Shown piece by piece: positions 17,932 to 24,326 of a stretch of 53,682 bases of DNA. The notes below the pieces were generated by a model, which was not told the origin of the DNA, made no database searches, and saw only the letters and a program-made list of their open reading frames with translations. Location: contig CAJYSA010000075.1 of the NCBI GenBank assembly GCA_913777325.1, forward strand, positions 1 through 53,682. Reading direction: 5' to 3'. Every line of letters begins with the position of its first letter. Positions within the stretch are counted from its first letter, which is position 1. This DNA is from an uncultured Sphingomonas sp. (GTDB taxonomy: Bacteria > Pseudomonadota > Alphaproteobacteria > Sphingomonadales > Sphingomonadaceae). Position numbers and translations under genes: made by a program.

Positions 17932-19347
17932 ATGACCGATCCCCGTTCCTTCCTGTACCGCGACACGCTCGATCCCGAGACGGCGCAGCGCGTCACCGCC
18001 GATGTGCTGGCGCGCGCCGACGATGGCGAGCTGTTCCTGCAATATCGCAAGGCCGAGGCGTTCGGGTTCGATGACGGTCGGCTGAAAACCGCCAGCTACG
18101 ATACCACCGCCGGGTTCGGCCTGCGCGCGGTATCGGGCGAGATGACCGCCTTCGCCCACGCCAACGAGCTGAGCGAGGCCGCGATCCGCCGCGCGGGCGC
18201 CACCATGGCGCTGATCGATCCGTCCACGCACGCCAGGGCCGCCGCGCCGGCGCGCACCAACCACCGGCTCTATACCGATGCCGACCCGCTGGACCTGGTG
18301 CCGTTCGCGGACAAGGTGAATTTGTGCCAGACGATCGACGCCGCCGCGCGCGCACGCGACCCGCGCGTGGCGCAAGTGTCGGTCGGGCTGTCGGGCACGT
18401 GGAGCGTCGTCGAGATCGTCCGCCCCGATGGCTTCGTCGCCACCGACGTGCGCCCGCTGGTGCGGCTGAACGTCTCGATCGTCGCCGAGGCGAACGGGCG
18501 GCGCGAAACCGGCTCCTTCGGGGTCGGCGGGCGCTACCTCTACGACCGGCTGATGACGCCCGACCTGTGGAACCGCGCGATCGACGAGGCGCTGGCGCAG
18601 GCGCTGGTCAATCTGGAGGCGATCGACGCGCCGGCGGGCGAGATGACCGTGCTGCTCGGATCGGGCTGGCCCGGCGTGCTGCTGCACGAGGCGATCGGCC
18701 ACGGGCTGGAGGGCGATTTCAATCGCAAGGGGACATCCGCCTTCTCGGGGCGGATCGGCGAGCGCGTCGCGGCGCCGGGCGTGACGATCGTCGATGACGG
18801 CTCGATCGCGGACCGGCGCGGCTCGCTGACGATCGACGACGAGGGGACGCCGACGTCGGAGACGATCCTGATCGAGGACGGCATCCTCAAGGGCTATATG
18901 CAGGACCGGCTGAACGCGCGGCTGATGGGCGTCGCCCCCACCGGCAACGGGCGTCGCGAGAGCTTCCAGCACGCGCCGATGCCGCGTATGACGAACACCT
19001 TCATGAAGGCCGGGCGCGACGATCCCGCCGAGCTGCTGTCGCGGGTGAAGAAGGGCATCTTCGCCAAGTCGTTCGGCGGCGGGCAGGTCGATATCGTCTC
19101 GGGCAAGTTCACCTTCTCGTGCACCGAGGCGTACCGGATCGAGGACGGCAAGATCGGCGCGCCGATCAAGGGCGCGACGCTGATCGGCGACGGGCCGAGC
19201 GTGCTGACCAAGGTGCTGGGCATCGGCCACGACTTCGCGCTGGACGAAGGAATCGGCGTGTGCGGCAAGGGTGGGCAGAGCGTGCCCGCCGGTGTCGGGC
19301 AACCGTCGTTGCTGATCGACGGGCTGACGGTGGGCGGGACGGCCTAA
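17932..19347 (+). CDS. tldD: TldD metallopeptidase subunit
   Basis: Subunit of the TldD/TldE zinc protease that processes unfolded peptides such as microcin and CcdA-type antitoxins. 471 residues. The metal-binding HEAIGH occurs at 252-257 with GLEGD following, the TldD-specific HExxxH; TldE lacks it. The C-terminal barrel blocks GTPTSETILIEDG and GNGRRESFQHAPMPRMTN are typical. The start MTDPRSFLYR at 17932 is the family N-terminus. Its stop (19345-19347) overlaps the stop of the convergent ccdB by three bases. The neighbourhood is notable because E. coli TldD/E has been linked to degradation of the CcdA antitoxin. Confidence 0.94.
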   Translation: MTDPRSFLYRDTLDPETAQRVTADVLARADDGELFLQYRKAEAFGFDDGRLKTASYDTTAGFGLRAVSGEMTAFAHANELSEAAIRRAGATMALIDPSTHARAAAPARTNHRLYTDADPLDLVPFADKVNLCQTIDAAARARDPRVAQVSVGLSGTWSVVEIVRPDGFVATDVRPLVRLNVSIVAEANGRRETGSFGVGGRYLYDRLMTPDLWNRAIDEALAQALVNLEAIDAPAGEMTVLLGSGWPGVLLHEAIGHGLEGDFNRKGTSAFSGRIGERVAAPGVTIVDDGSIADRRGSLTIDDEGTPTSETILIEDGILKGYMQDRLNARLMGVAPTGNGRRESFQHAPMPRMTNTFMKAGRDDPAELLSRVKKGIFAKSFGGGQVDIVSGKFTFSCTEAYRIEDGKIGAPIKGATLIGDGPSVLTKVLGIGHDFALDEGIGVCGKGGQSVPAGVGQPSLLIDGLTVGGTA

Positions 19348-19640
19348 AAGCCCGAGATCAGCATATCGACGGCGGTCTTGATTTCCCACTCAATCGCGTT
19401 CGCCGATCCGATGTGCTCGCCCAGCACGCGGCGGTCAACGGATCGCAGGAACTGCGTCGCCACCCGATAGGCAATGCCATCGACCTCGATACGGGGGTTC
19501 AGACGGGAAAGCGAAACGCTGTCTTCTGCTTCGGCTCTTAGCGGCGCCACGATGCGGGATTGCAGGTCAGACAACAGATCAGATTGGCAATCGACGACCA
19601 GACCGTGCCCGTCGACGCGATAAATGCCGAACTGCGCCAT
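19344..19640 (-). CDS. ccdB: CcdB-family gyrase toxin
   Basis: 98 residues, close to the 101 of F-plasmid CcdB and alignable through its length (QFGIYRVDGHGLVVDCQSDLL resembles the start of CcdB, the pattern VDxQSD being shared; IAPL-type beta strand; VIGEE-like VLGEHIG). CcdB poisons DNA gyrase. In F CcdB the C-terminal Trp-Gly-Ile is needed for gyrase poisoning; here the protein ends LISGF, so the Trp is absent while Gly is kept. The toxin could be active as in divergent CcdB homologues, or weakened. Its ATG shares one base with the stop of ccdA (TGATG). Its stop overlaps that of tldD. Base composition is plainly less GC-rich than the flanks. Confidence 0.88.
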   Translation of the reverse strand: MAQFGIYRVDGHGLVVDCQSDLLSDLQSRIVAPLRAEAEDSVSLSRLNPRIEVDGIAYRVATQFLRSVDRRVLGEHIGSANAIEWEIKTAVDMLISGF

Positions 19641-19885
19641 CAGAGAATCGGCAAATCGCCAAGTGGGATGCCGTTTTGCTCGATCCAGCGATTGTGCCGT
19701 TCAATCGATGCGGCATTTTCCCGGCGCCATTGTTGTTCGCATTCCGATTTGATCGCAACGCGCAAGGCCGCTTCCGCCACTTGCGACAGGTTCAATCCAT
19801 GCTCCCGCGCGAAGGCGACGACGCCGGTGTCGAGCGACACATTGACCGGCTTTCGCTTGCCGGAGAGGATCGGATCATGCTTCAT
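19640..19885 (-). CDS. ccdA: CcdA-family antitoxin
   Basis: 81 residues. The N-terminal ribbon-helix-helix part (KRKPVNVSLDTGVVAFARE, then NLSQVAEAAL) should bind DNA as a dimer and autorepress the operon. The C-terminal tail QQWRRENAASIERHNRWIEQ matches the CcdA toxin-wrapping segment (E. coli ERWKAENQEGMAEVARFIEM). The start MKHDPILSGK at 19885 is chosen because the promoter just upstream puts +1 at this ATG. It is translated ahead of ccdB with a one-base TGATG overlap. Base composition is low in GC for this window, suggesting acquisition by transfer. Confidence 0.88.
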   Translation of the reverse strand: MKHDPILSGKRKPVNVSLDTGVVAFAREHGLNLSQVAEAALRVAIKSECEQQWRRENAASIERHNRWIEQNGIPLGDLPIL

Positions 19886-19891
19886 AATGAG

Positions 19892-19920
19892 AAAGTATGC
19901 GCATGCCCCATGCGCGTCAA
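19892..19920 (-). promoter_or_regulatory. Candidate sigma-70 promoter of ccdAB
   Basis: On the minus strand TTGACG (19915-19920) and TACTTT (19892-19897) are separated by exactly 17 bases. The spacer carries overlapping palindromes GCATGC and ATGCGCAT, plausible sites for a ribbon-helix-helix repressor. A +1 about seven bases beyond the -10 would fall on the ccdA ATG, predicting a leaderless message. Confidence 0.6.
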
Positions 19921-19935
19921 TGTGGAGCATCATGG

Positions 19936-20487
19936 ATGGCCGAGTTCTTCTCCGCGCTGACCGAGGCGCATCGTGCGTTCGTTGCCAAGCAGCCCGTGTT
20001 CTTCGTCGCCACCGCCGCCGCCGATGCGCGCGTCAATCTCAGTCCCAAGGGGATGGACAGTTTCCGGGTGCTCGACGACACGACCGTCGCGTATCTGGAT
20101 GTCGCCGGATCGGGCAACGAGACCAACGCGCATCTGCTGGCGGACGGGCGGATCACGATCATGTTCTGCGCCTTCGACAATCCCGCGCTGATCCTGCGCA
20201 TCTATGGCCGTGGCCGACCGGTGCTGCCGCAGGATGACGATTGGGCGGCGCTCGCGGCGCAGTTCACGCTGCTGCCGGGCACGCGGCAGATCTTCGTCAT
20301 CGCAGTCGATCAGGTGCAGACATCGTGCGGCTGGGGCGTGCCGTACATGGCATTCGAGCGCGAGCGCGAGACGCTGAACAAATATCACGCCGGGACCAGC
20401 GACGCGACGCGCTTCGGCAAGTACGCGATCCGCACACACAGTATCGATGGACTACCCGTGCGCAGCCCGACGCGCGTGCCCGCCTGA
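19936..20487 (+). CDS. Pyridoxamine 5'-phosphate oxidase family (flavin-binding split barrel) protein
   Basis: 183 residues with the FMN-binding split-barrel pattern: FVATAAADARVNLSPKG near residues 20-37, DDTTVAYLDVAGSGNE (44-59), then NPALILRIYGRG. Family proteins include PNPOx-like oxidases, haem-utilisation factors and F420/FMN reductases of unknown role; true PdxH is ruled out by the absent C-terminal domain and substrate motifs. The start MAEFFSALTE at 19936 is the expected start of the barrel. It is divergent from ccdA and overlaps the next small gene in TGATG, so the pair is coupled. Exact reaction unknown. Confidence 0.8.
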   Translation: MAEFFSALTEAHRAFVAKQPVFFVATAAADARVNLSPKGMDSFRVLDDTTVAYLDVAGSGNETNAHLLADGRITIMFCAFDNPALILRIYGRGRPVLPQDDDWAALAAQFTLLPGTRQIFVIAVDQVQTSCGWGVPYMAFERERETLNKYHAGTSDATRFGKYAIRTHSIDGLPVRSPTRVPA

Positions 20488-20687
20488 TGGCGCTGGTCGA
20501 ACTCGGTCGCTACGACCGCAACCTCGCCAACATCCTGGTCGCGCGGCTGGAAAGCGACGGCATCCCCGCGCTGGCGTTCGACGGGGGCGCGAGCATCGCC
20601 GATGGCAGTTGGCTGCTGATCCCGGTACGCGTGATGGTCGACGAGGACGATCTCGCCGCCGCGCAGGCGATCGCCGGCGCTGCCTGA
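20487..20687 (+). CDS. Small DUF2007-like protein
   Basis: 66 residues: MALVELGRYDRNLANILVAR, then LESDGIPALAFDGG and a hydrophobic strand WLLIPVRVMVDEDDLAAAQAI. This alpha-beta pattern (switch from helix to strand, DxxxAxxAxxI ending) fits the DUF2007/putative signal-transducing domain, a ferredoxin-like fold related to P-II-type small proteins. It is translationally coupled to the preceding flavin-type protein by a TGATG overlap, and stops 133 bases before glnK but ahead of the glnK promoter, so it is not in that operon. Function unknown. Confidence 0.7.
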   Translation: MALVELGRYDRNLANILVARLESDGIPALAFDGGASIADGSWLLIPVRVMVDEDDLAAAQAIAGAA

Positions 20688-20769
20688 AAAACGGGCAGTG
20701 ATGTGGCGCTGCACAAATATTAACGCCCGTTAGCACTTCACTCTCATCCGCCTTCCCTCTGCACGCATT

Positions 20770-20784
20770 TGGCACGCGGCTTGC
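20770..20784 (+). promoter_or_regulatory. Sigma-54 promoter of glnK-amtB
   Basis: TGGCAC (20770-20775), five bases, TTGC (20781-20784): the -24 GG and -12 GC are ten bases apart, an exact match to the sigma-54 consensus. The expected start point is near 20796, giving a ~25-base leader to glnK. NtrC enhancer sites would be expected upstream; I could not single them out. Confidence 0.88.
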
Positions 20785-20819
20785 GAGGCTTGTCGCAGGC
20801 AAACGCAAAAGGGGGCGCG

Positions 20820-21158
20820 ATGAAGCTGGTCATAGCCATCATCAAACCGTTCAAGCTCGACGAGGTGCGCGAGGCGCTGACCACCGTCGGCGTGGCGGGG
20901 ATGACGGTGTCGGAGGTGAAGGGGTTCGGTCGCCAGAAGGGCCAGACCGAGATCTACCGCGGCGCCGAATACAGCACCAACATGGTGCCCAAGATCAAGA
21001 TCGAGGTCGTCTGCGCCAGCGACATCGCCGACCGCGTGGTCGAGGCGATCCAGGCCGCCGCGAACACCGGCGCGATCGGCGACGGCAAGATCTTCGTGCT
21101 CGACGTCGGGCAGGCCGTGCGCATCCGCACCGGCGAAACCGACGACACCGCATTGTGA
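20820..21158 (+). CDS. glnK: Nitrogen regulatory P-II protein
   Basis: 112-residue trimeric signal protein sensing 2-oxoglutarate, ATP/ADP and glutamine. Tyr51, the uridylylation site, is present in the T-loop (GRQKGQTEIYRGAEY), and the C-terminal signature TGAIGDGKIFV is intact. Linkage to amtB 11 bases downstream marks it as the GlnK type, which binds and blocks AmtB when deuridylylated, rather than glnB next to glnA. It is driven by the sigma-54 promoter at 20770-20784, so expression should rise under nitrogen limitation through NtrC. Confidence 0.95.
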   Translation: MKLVIAIIKPFKLDEVREALTTVGVAGMTVSEVKGFGRQKGQTEIYRGAEYSTNMVPKIKIEVVCASDIADRVVEAIQAAANTGAIGDGKIFVLDVGQAVRIRTGETDDTAL

Positions 21159-21169
21159 GGGGGGAGTTG

Positions 21170-22591
21170 ATGACGCTTTCACGCAAGGTCGCGGGCGGCG
21201 CGGGGGCGCTGTTCGCCACGATGATGACCGCCGCGCCCGCACTGGCGCAGGCCGCCGGCCCGGCGCGCGCACCCGCCGCCGATCTGGCCGCGACGATGGT
21301 CAACAAGGGCGATACGTCGTGGATGCTGATCTCGGCGGCACTGGTGCTGCTGATGTCGATCCCCGGCCTCGCGCTGTTCTACGGCGGCCTCGTCCGCACC
21401 AAGAACATGCTCAGTGTGCTGATGCAGGTGCTGATGATCGTCTCGGTCGCCAGCCTGGTGTGGGTGTGCTGGGGCTATTCGATGGCATTCACCAGCGGCA
21501 ACGCCTTCGTCGGCGGCTTCTCCAAGCTGTTCCTGAAGGGCGTCGGCCCGACGTCGGTCGCCGCGACCTTCTCGAACAACGTCTATATCCCCGAATACGC
21601 CTTCATCGCGTTCCAGATGACCTTCGCGTGCATCACGCCCGCGCTGATCGTCGGTGCCTTCGCGGAGCGCGTGAAGTTCACGCCGCTGCTGGTGTTCGTG
21701 GTCCTGTGGCTGACCATCGTCTATTTCCCGATGGCGCACATGGTCTGGTACTGGGCGGGCCCGGACTATCTGGCCGACGCGCCGACCGACGCGGGCCTGC
21801 TGTATAGCTGGGGCGCGCTGGACTTCGCGGGCGGCACCGTCGTCCACATCAACGCCGGTATCGCGGGGCTGGTCGGCTGCCTGATCATCGGCAAGCGTCA
21901 TGGCTACAAGTCGGAGCCGATGCCGCCGCACTCGCTGACGATGACGATGATCGGCGCCTCGCTGCTTTGGGTGGGCTGGTTCGGGTTCAACGCAGGCTCC
22001 AACCTGGAGGCGAACGGCGCCGCGGCGCTGGCGTTCGTCAACACCTTCGTCGCCACCGCCGCCGCGGCGGTCGCCTGGGCGGTGATCGAGCAGATCGTCC
22101 ACAAGAAGCCGTCGCTGCTGGGCGGCGTATCGGGGGCGGTCGCCGGCCTCGTCGCGATCACCCCGGCCGCCGGGTTCGCCGCGCCGATGACCTCGATCAT
22201 CCTCGGGTTCGTCGCCAGCGCGGTCTGCTTCTTCTTCGTCACCACGGTGAAGAACAAGCTGGGCTATGACGACACCCTCGACGTATTCGGCGTCCACTGC
22301 GTCGGCGGGATCATCGGCGCGATCGGCACCGGGATCGTCGCCGCACCGTCGCTCGGCGGGCAGGGCTGGATCGATTACACCAGCTTCCCGTCGGTGGCCG
22401 GCCAGTATGACATGGCCGCCCAGGTGGTGACGCAGATCAAGGCGGTGCTGCTGACGCTCGCGCTGTCGGGTGGCGTGTCGGCGGTGCTGTTCTACGGCAT
22501 CAAGGCCACGATGGGGCTGCGCCCGACGCTCGAGGTGGAGGTCGAGGGCCTCGACATCAACGAGCATGGCGAGCGCGCCTACAATTACTGA
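21170..22591 (+). CDS. amtB: Ammonium transporter AmtB
   Basis: 473-residue inner-membrane ammonium channel. A cleavable signal sequence (about 1-26, ending AAPALAQA) precedes 11 membrane helices, as in E. coli AmtB. The pore twin histidines are present: in ALDFAGGTVVHINAG and in LDVFGVHCVGG, as is the structural Asp of ALDFAGG. A strong ribosome site (GGGGGAG) precedes the ATG at 21170; a GTG at 21155 in frame is less likely. Co-transcribed with glnK, whose product gates it. A clear terminator follows. Confidence 0.96.
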   Translation: MTLSRKVAGGAGALFATMMTAAPALAQAAGPARAPAADLAATMVNKGDTSWMLISAALVLLMSIPGLALFYGGLVRTKNMLSVLMQVLMIVSVASLVWVCWGYSMAFTSGNAFVGGFSKLFLKGVGPTSVAATFSNNVYIPEYAFIAFQMTFACITPALIVGAFAERVKFTPLLVFVVLWLTIVYFPMAHMVWYWAGPDYLADAPTDAGLLYSWGALDFAGGTVVHINAGIAGLVGCLIIGKRHGYKSEPMPPHSLTMTMIGASLLWVGWFGFNAGSNLEANGAAALAFVNTFVATAAAAVAWAVIEQIVHKKPSLLGGVSGAVAGLVAITPAAGFAAPMTSIILGFVASAVCFFFVTTVKNKLGYDDTLDVFGVHCVGGIIGAIGTGIVAAPSLGGQGWIDYTSFPSVAGQYDMAAQVVTQIKAVLLTLALSGGVSAVLFYGIKATMGLRPTLEVEVEGLDINEHGERAYNY

Positions 22592-22657
22592 CGAATTCGC
22601 GGGGTAGCGGCACCCGCCGCCACCCCGCCACCGATGTTCCTCCTGCGGACGCACTCA

Positions 22658-22692
22658 CGGCCCGGCGCGGTAACGCGACCGGGCCGCTTTTT
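22658..22692 (+). terminator. Rho-independent terminator of glnK-amtB
   Basis: CGGCCCGGCGCG / CGCG-A-CCGGGCCG stem with a GTAA loop followed by CTTTTT. It lies 67 bases after the amtB stop on the plus strand and is the clearest plus-strand intrinsic terminator in the window. Confidence 0.85.
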
Positions 22693-22712
22693 GCGCGTGC
22701 TGCGCCGCAAGA

Positions 22713-22740
22713 TGACTCGTGGCGCCGAACGCGCTATATA
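22713..22740 (+). promoter_or_regulatory. Possible promoter for the 44-residue gene
   Basis: TGACTC (22713-22718), 16 bases, then TATATA (22735-22740), an unusually A/T-rich -10 for this genome. It sits 62 bases before the ATG at 22802 and after the amtB terminator, which supports an independent transcript. Confidence 0.4.
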
Positions 22741-22801
22741 AGTGTTCGGCGTCGGGCGATCCCGCACGAACGAGACCCCCGCTCCGAGAAGGAGAGAGGT
22801 C

Positions 22802-22936
22802 ATGACCCCGATCAGGAATATCGGCCATCACGGTGCCGTCGCCGCCGGCCTTGCCGCCATGTTCACCGCCGCCGTCTTCGGCGCGCAACTGGCCGCCGAT
22901 GCGATGATCTATATCGGCGAACTATTGATCCGATGA
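22802..22936 (+). CDS. Small single-span membrane protein, unknown
   Basis: 44 residues, MTPIRNIGHHGAVAAGLAAM followed by FTAAVFGAQLAADAMIYIGE and LLIR. It has one predicted membrane helix (about 13-40) and a short basic N-terminus. It has a strong ribosome site (AAGGAGAGAGG) and its own candidate promoter between two terminator hairpins, which argues it is real despite its size. I recognise no family. It could be a regulator of a membrane complex, but nothing in the sequence says which. Confidence 0.55.
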   Translation: MTPIRNIGHHGAVAAGLAAMFTAAVFGAQLAADAMIYIGELLIR

Positions 22937-22947
22937 CGGTGCAGGTC

Positions 22948-22980
22948 GCGGACCGCGCGGGCTGACGAAGCCCGGTCCGC
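22948..22980. terminator. Hairpin between converging genes
   Basis: GCGGACCG...GGGCT pairs with AGCCCGGTCCGC around GACGA with a small bulge. It lies between the converging 44-residue gene and the glutaminyl cyclotransferase gene, so it may end transcripts from both sides. No U-tract is seen. Confidence 0.45.
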
Positions 22981-23022
22981 GGCCGGCGAAGCGGATCGTC
23001 ACGTCCCGCCCCCGCGCACGCT

Positions 23023-23802
23023 TTACTTCGGCAGGCGGATCTCGAACAGCGTGGGCCAGCGTTTGCCGGTGACGAACAGCCGCCGCGTCTTGGCATCCCA
23101 GGCGATACCGTTCGCCACCGCTTCGGGATCGCGCGCGCCGATCTCCGCCACGATCGCACGCAGGTCGATCACCCGCGTCACCGCGCCGCTCTTCGGATCG
23201 ATCCGCACGATGAACGGCTGGTGCCAGACGTTCGCCAAGATCGCGCCGTCCACCATCTCCAGCTCGTTGATCTGGTCGAGCGGCCGGCCCGCGAAGGTGA
23301 CGGTGATCGTCCGCCGCACCTTCATCGTCGCGGGATCGTGGAAGAACAAGGTCGCGCTGCCGTCCGAGCGGATCAGCGAGGCGCCGTCGGAGGTCAGCCC
23401 CCACCCTTCCCCGCCATACCGCATCGTCCCCAACGGCTTCAGCGTCGCGGCGCTCCAGCGGTGCGCGATGCCGTCATGCCAGGTGAGGCTGATCGCCTGG
23501 CCCTTCCAGAGTACCAGCCCCTCGCCGAATTCGGTCGCCGGGATCGTGCGCCGGATGCGCACCTTGCCCGTCGCCAGATCGACGCGCCGGACGTCCGACC
23601 GCCCTTCCAGCCCGACGCTTTCGACCAGCGCGTCGCGATCCCACACCAGCCCCTCGGTGAACGCCTCGCGATCGTGCGGAAACCGCCGCACGACGATGGG
23701 CGCCACCAGCGCGGGCTGGCGCGCCGCCGGCGCGGCCTGCGGGGGAGCCGCGCCCGCCGGTCCGGCGAGCGCGAGCAGCGGAAGAAGCAGCCAGCGTGAC
23801 AT
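23023..23802 (-). CDS. Glutaminyl-peptide cyclotransferase (beta-propeller type)
   Basis: Converts N-terminal glutamine of peptides to pyroglutamate. 259 residues: signal peptide 1-18 (MSRWLLLPLLALAGPAGA), then a five-bladed propeller of the plant/bacterial QC family (PF05096). Family marks are FTEGLVW, ESVGLEGRSDVRRVDL, NELEMVDGAILANVW and AVANGIAWDAKTRRLFVTGK. Exported to the periplasm by prediction. The start is MSRWLLLPLL at 23802 because it begins the signal peptide; upstream codons give an arginine-rich non-conserved stretch. Next upstream on the same strand is a small lipoprotein gene, 61 bases away. Confidence 0.9.
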   Translation of the reverse strand: MSRWLLLPLLALAGPAGAAPPQAAPAARQPALVAPIVVRRFPHDREAFTEGLVWDRDALVESVGLEGRSDVRRVDLATGKVRIRRTIPATEFGEGLVLWKGQAISLTWHDGIAHRWSAATLKPLGTMRYGGEGWGLTSDGASLIRSDGSATLFFHDPATMKVRRTITVTFAGRPLDQINELEMVDGAILANVWHQPFIVRIDPKSGAVTRVIDLRAIVAEIGARDPEAVANGIAWDAKTRRLFVTGKRWPTLFEIRLPK

Positions 23803-23863
23803 GCCGCTGCGGTACGACGCCGCGTGGATCAGGGCAATCGCCGCTTGCGCCGGGTGTGACCGC

Positions 23864-24217
23864 TCATCCCGCCTTGGGCGTGGTCGGCGCGACGGCGTTG
23901 ATCGTCGCCACGCCCTGCGCATTGATCGACACCACCCATGGCGTGCCGTCCTCACACGTCGCCACCCAGCTCGGATTGCCCTGGATCGCCGGCCCGGCGA
24001 CCGAGCGCGTCACGCCCTGGCACGCGCGCCCGGCATCGGTGATCGCGCGGAACAGCACGCCATTGCGCTCATTCTCGTTCATCTTGTCGATCGCCGCCAG
24101 ATAGTTGGCGCTGGCGGCGTTGTTGGTCGCGGCGGCCTGCGTTTCGCTGCTCCCCTTCGAGCCGCACGCAGCGAGCGACAGCGGCAGGATGGCGGCGATC
24201 ACGACTTGGCGAAGCAT
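23864..24217 (-). CDS. Small lipoprotein of unknown function
   Basis: 117 residues with a lipoprotein signal (MLRQVVIAAILPLSLAAC, Cys18), an Asn/Ala-rich linker, and a compact domain with two cysteines in GRACQGVTR and VATCEDGTPWVV that could pair in a disulfide. The segment TRSVAGPAIQGNPSWVATC with a terminal beta strand is repeated in many sphingomonad hypothetical proteins as far as I recall, but no function is known. Probably in the same transcription unit as the cyclotransferase gene downstream. Confidence 0.65.
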   Translation of the reverse strand: MLRQVVIAAILPLSLAACGSKGSSETQAAATNNAASANYLAAIDKMNENERNGVLFRAITDAGRACQGVTRSVAGPAIQGNPSWVATCEDGTPWVVSINAQGVATINAVAPTTPKAG

Positions 24218-24326
24218 GGATGAACCCTTCGACGATTGATGCGCAGGCTTAACGACTTTCCGTGCTTCGGGTTGCGCGGCACGCTGCTATGATGATGGCT
24301 CAGGGTGGCGAGCCATGGAGTGGGTG

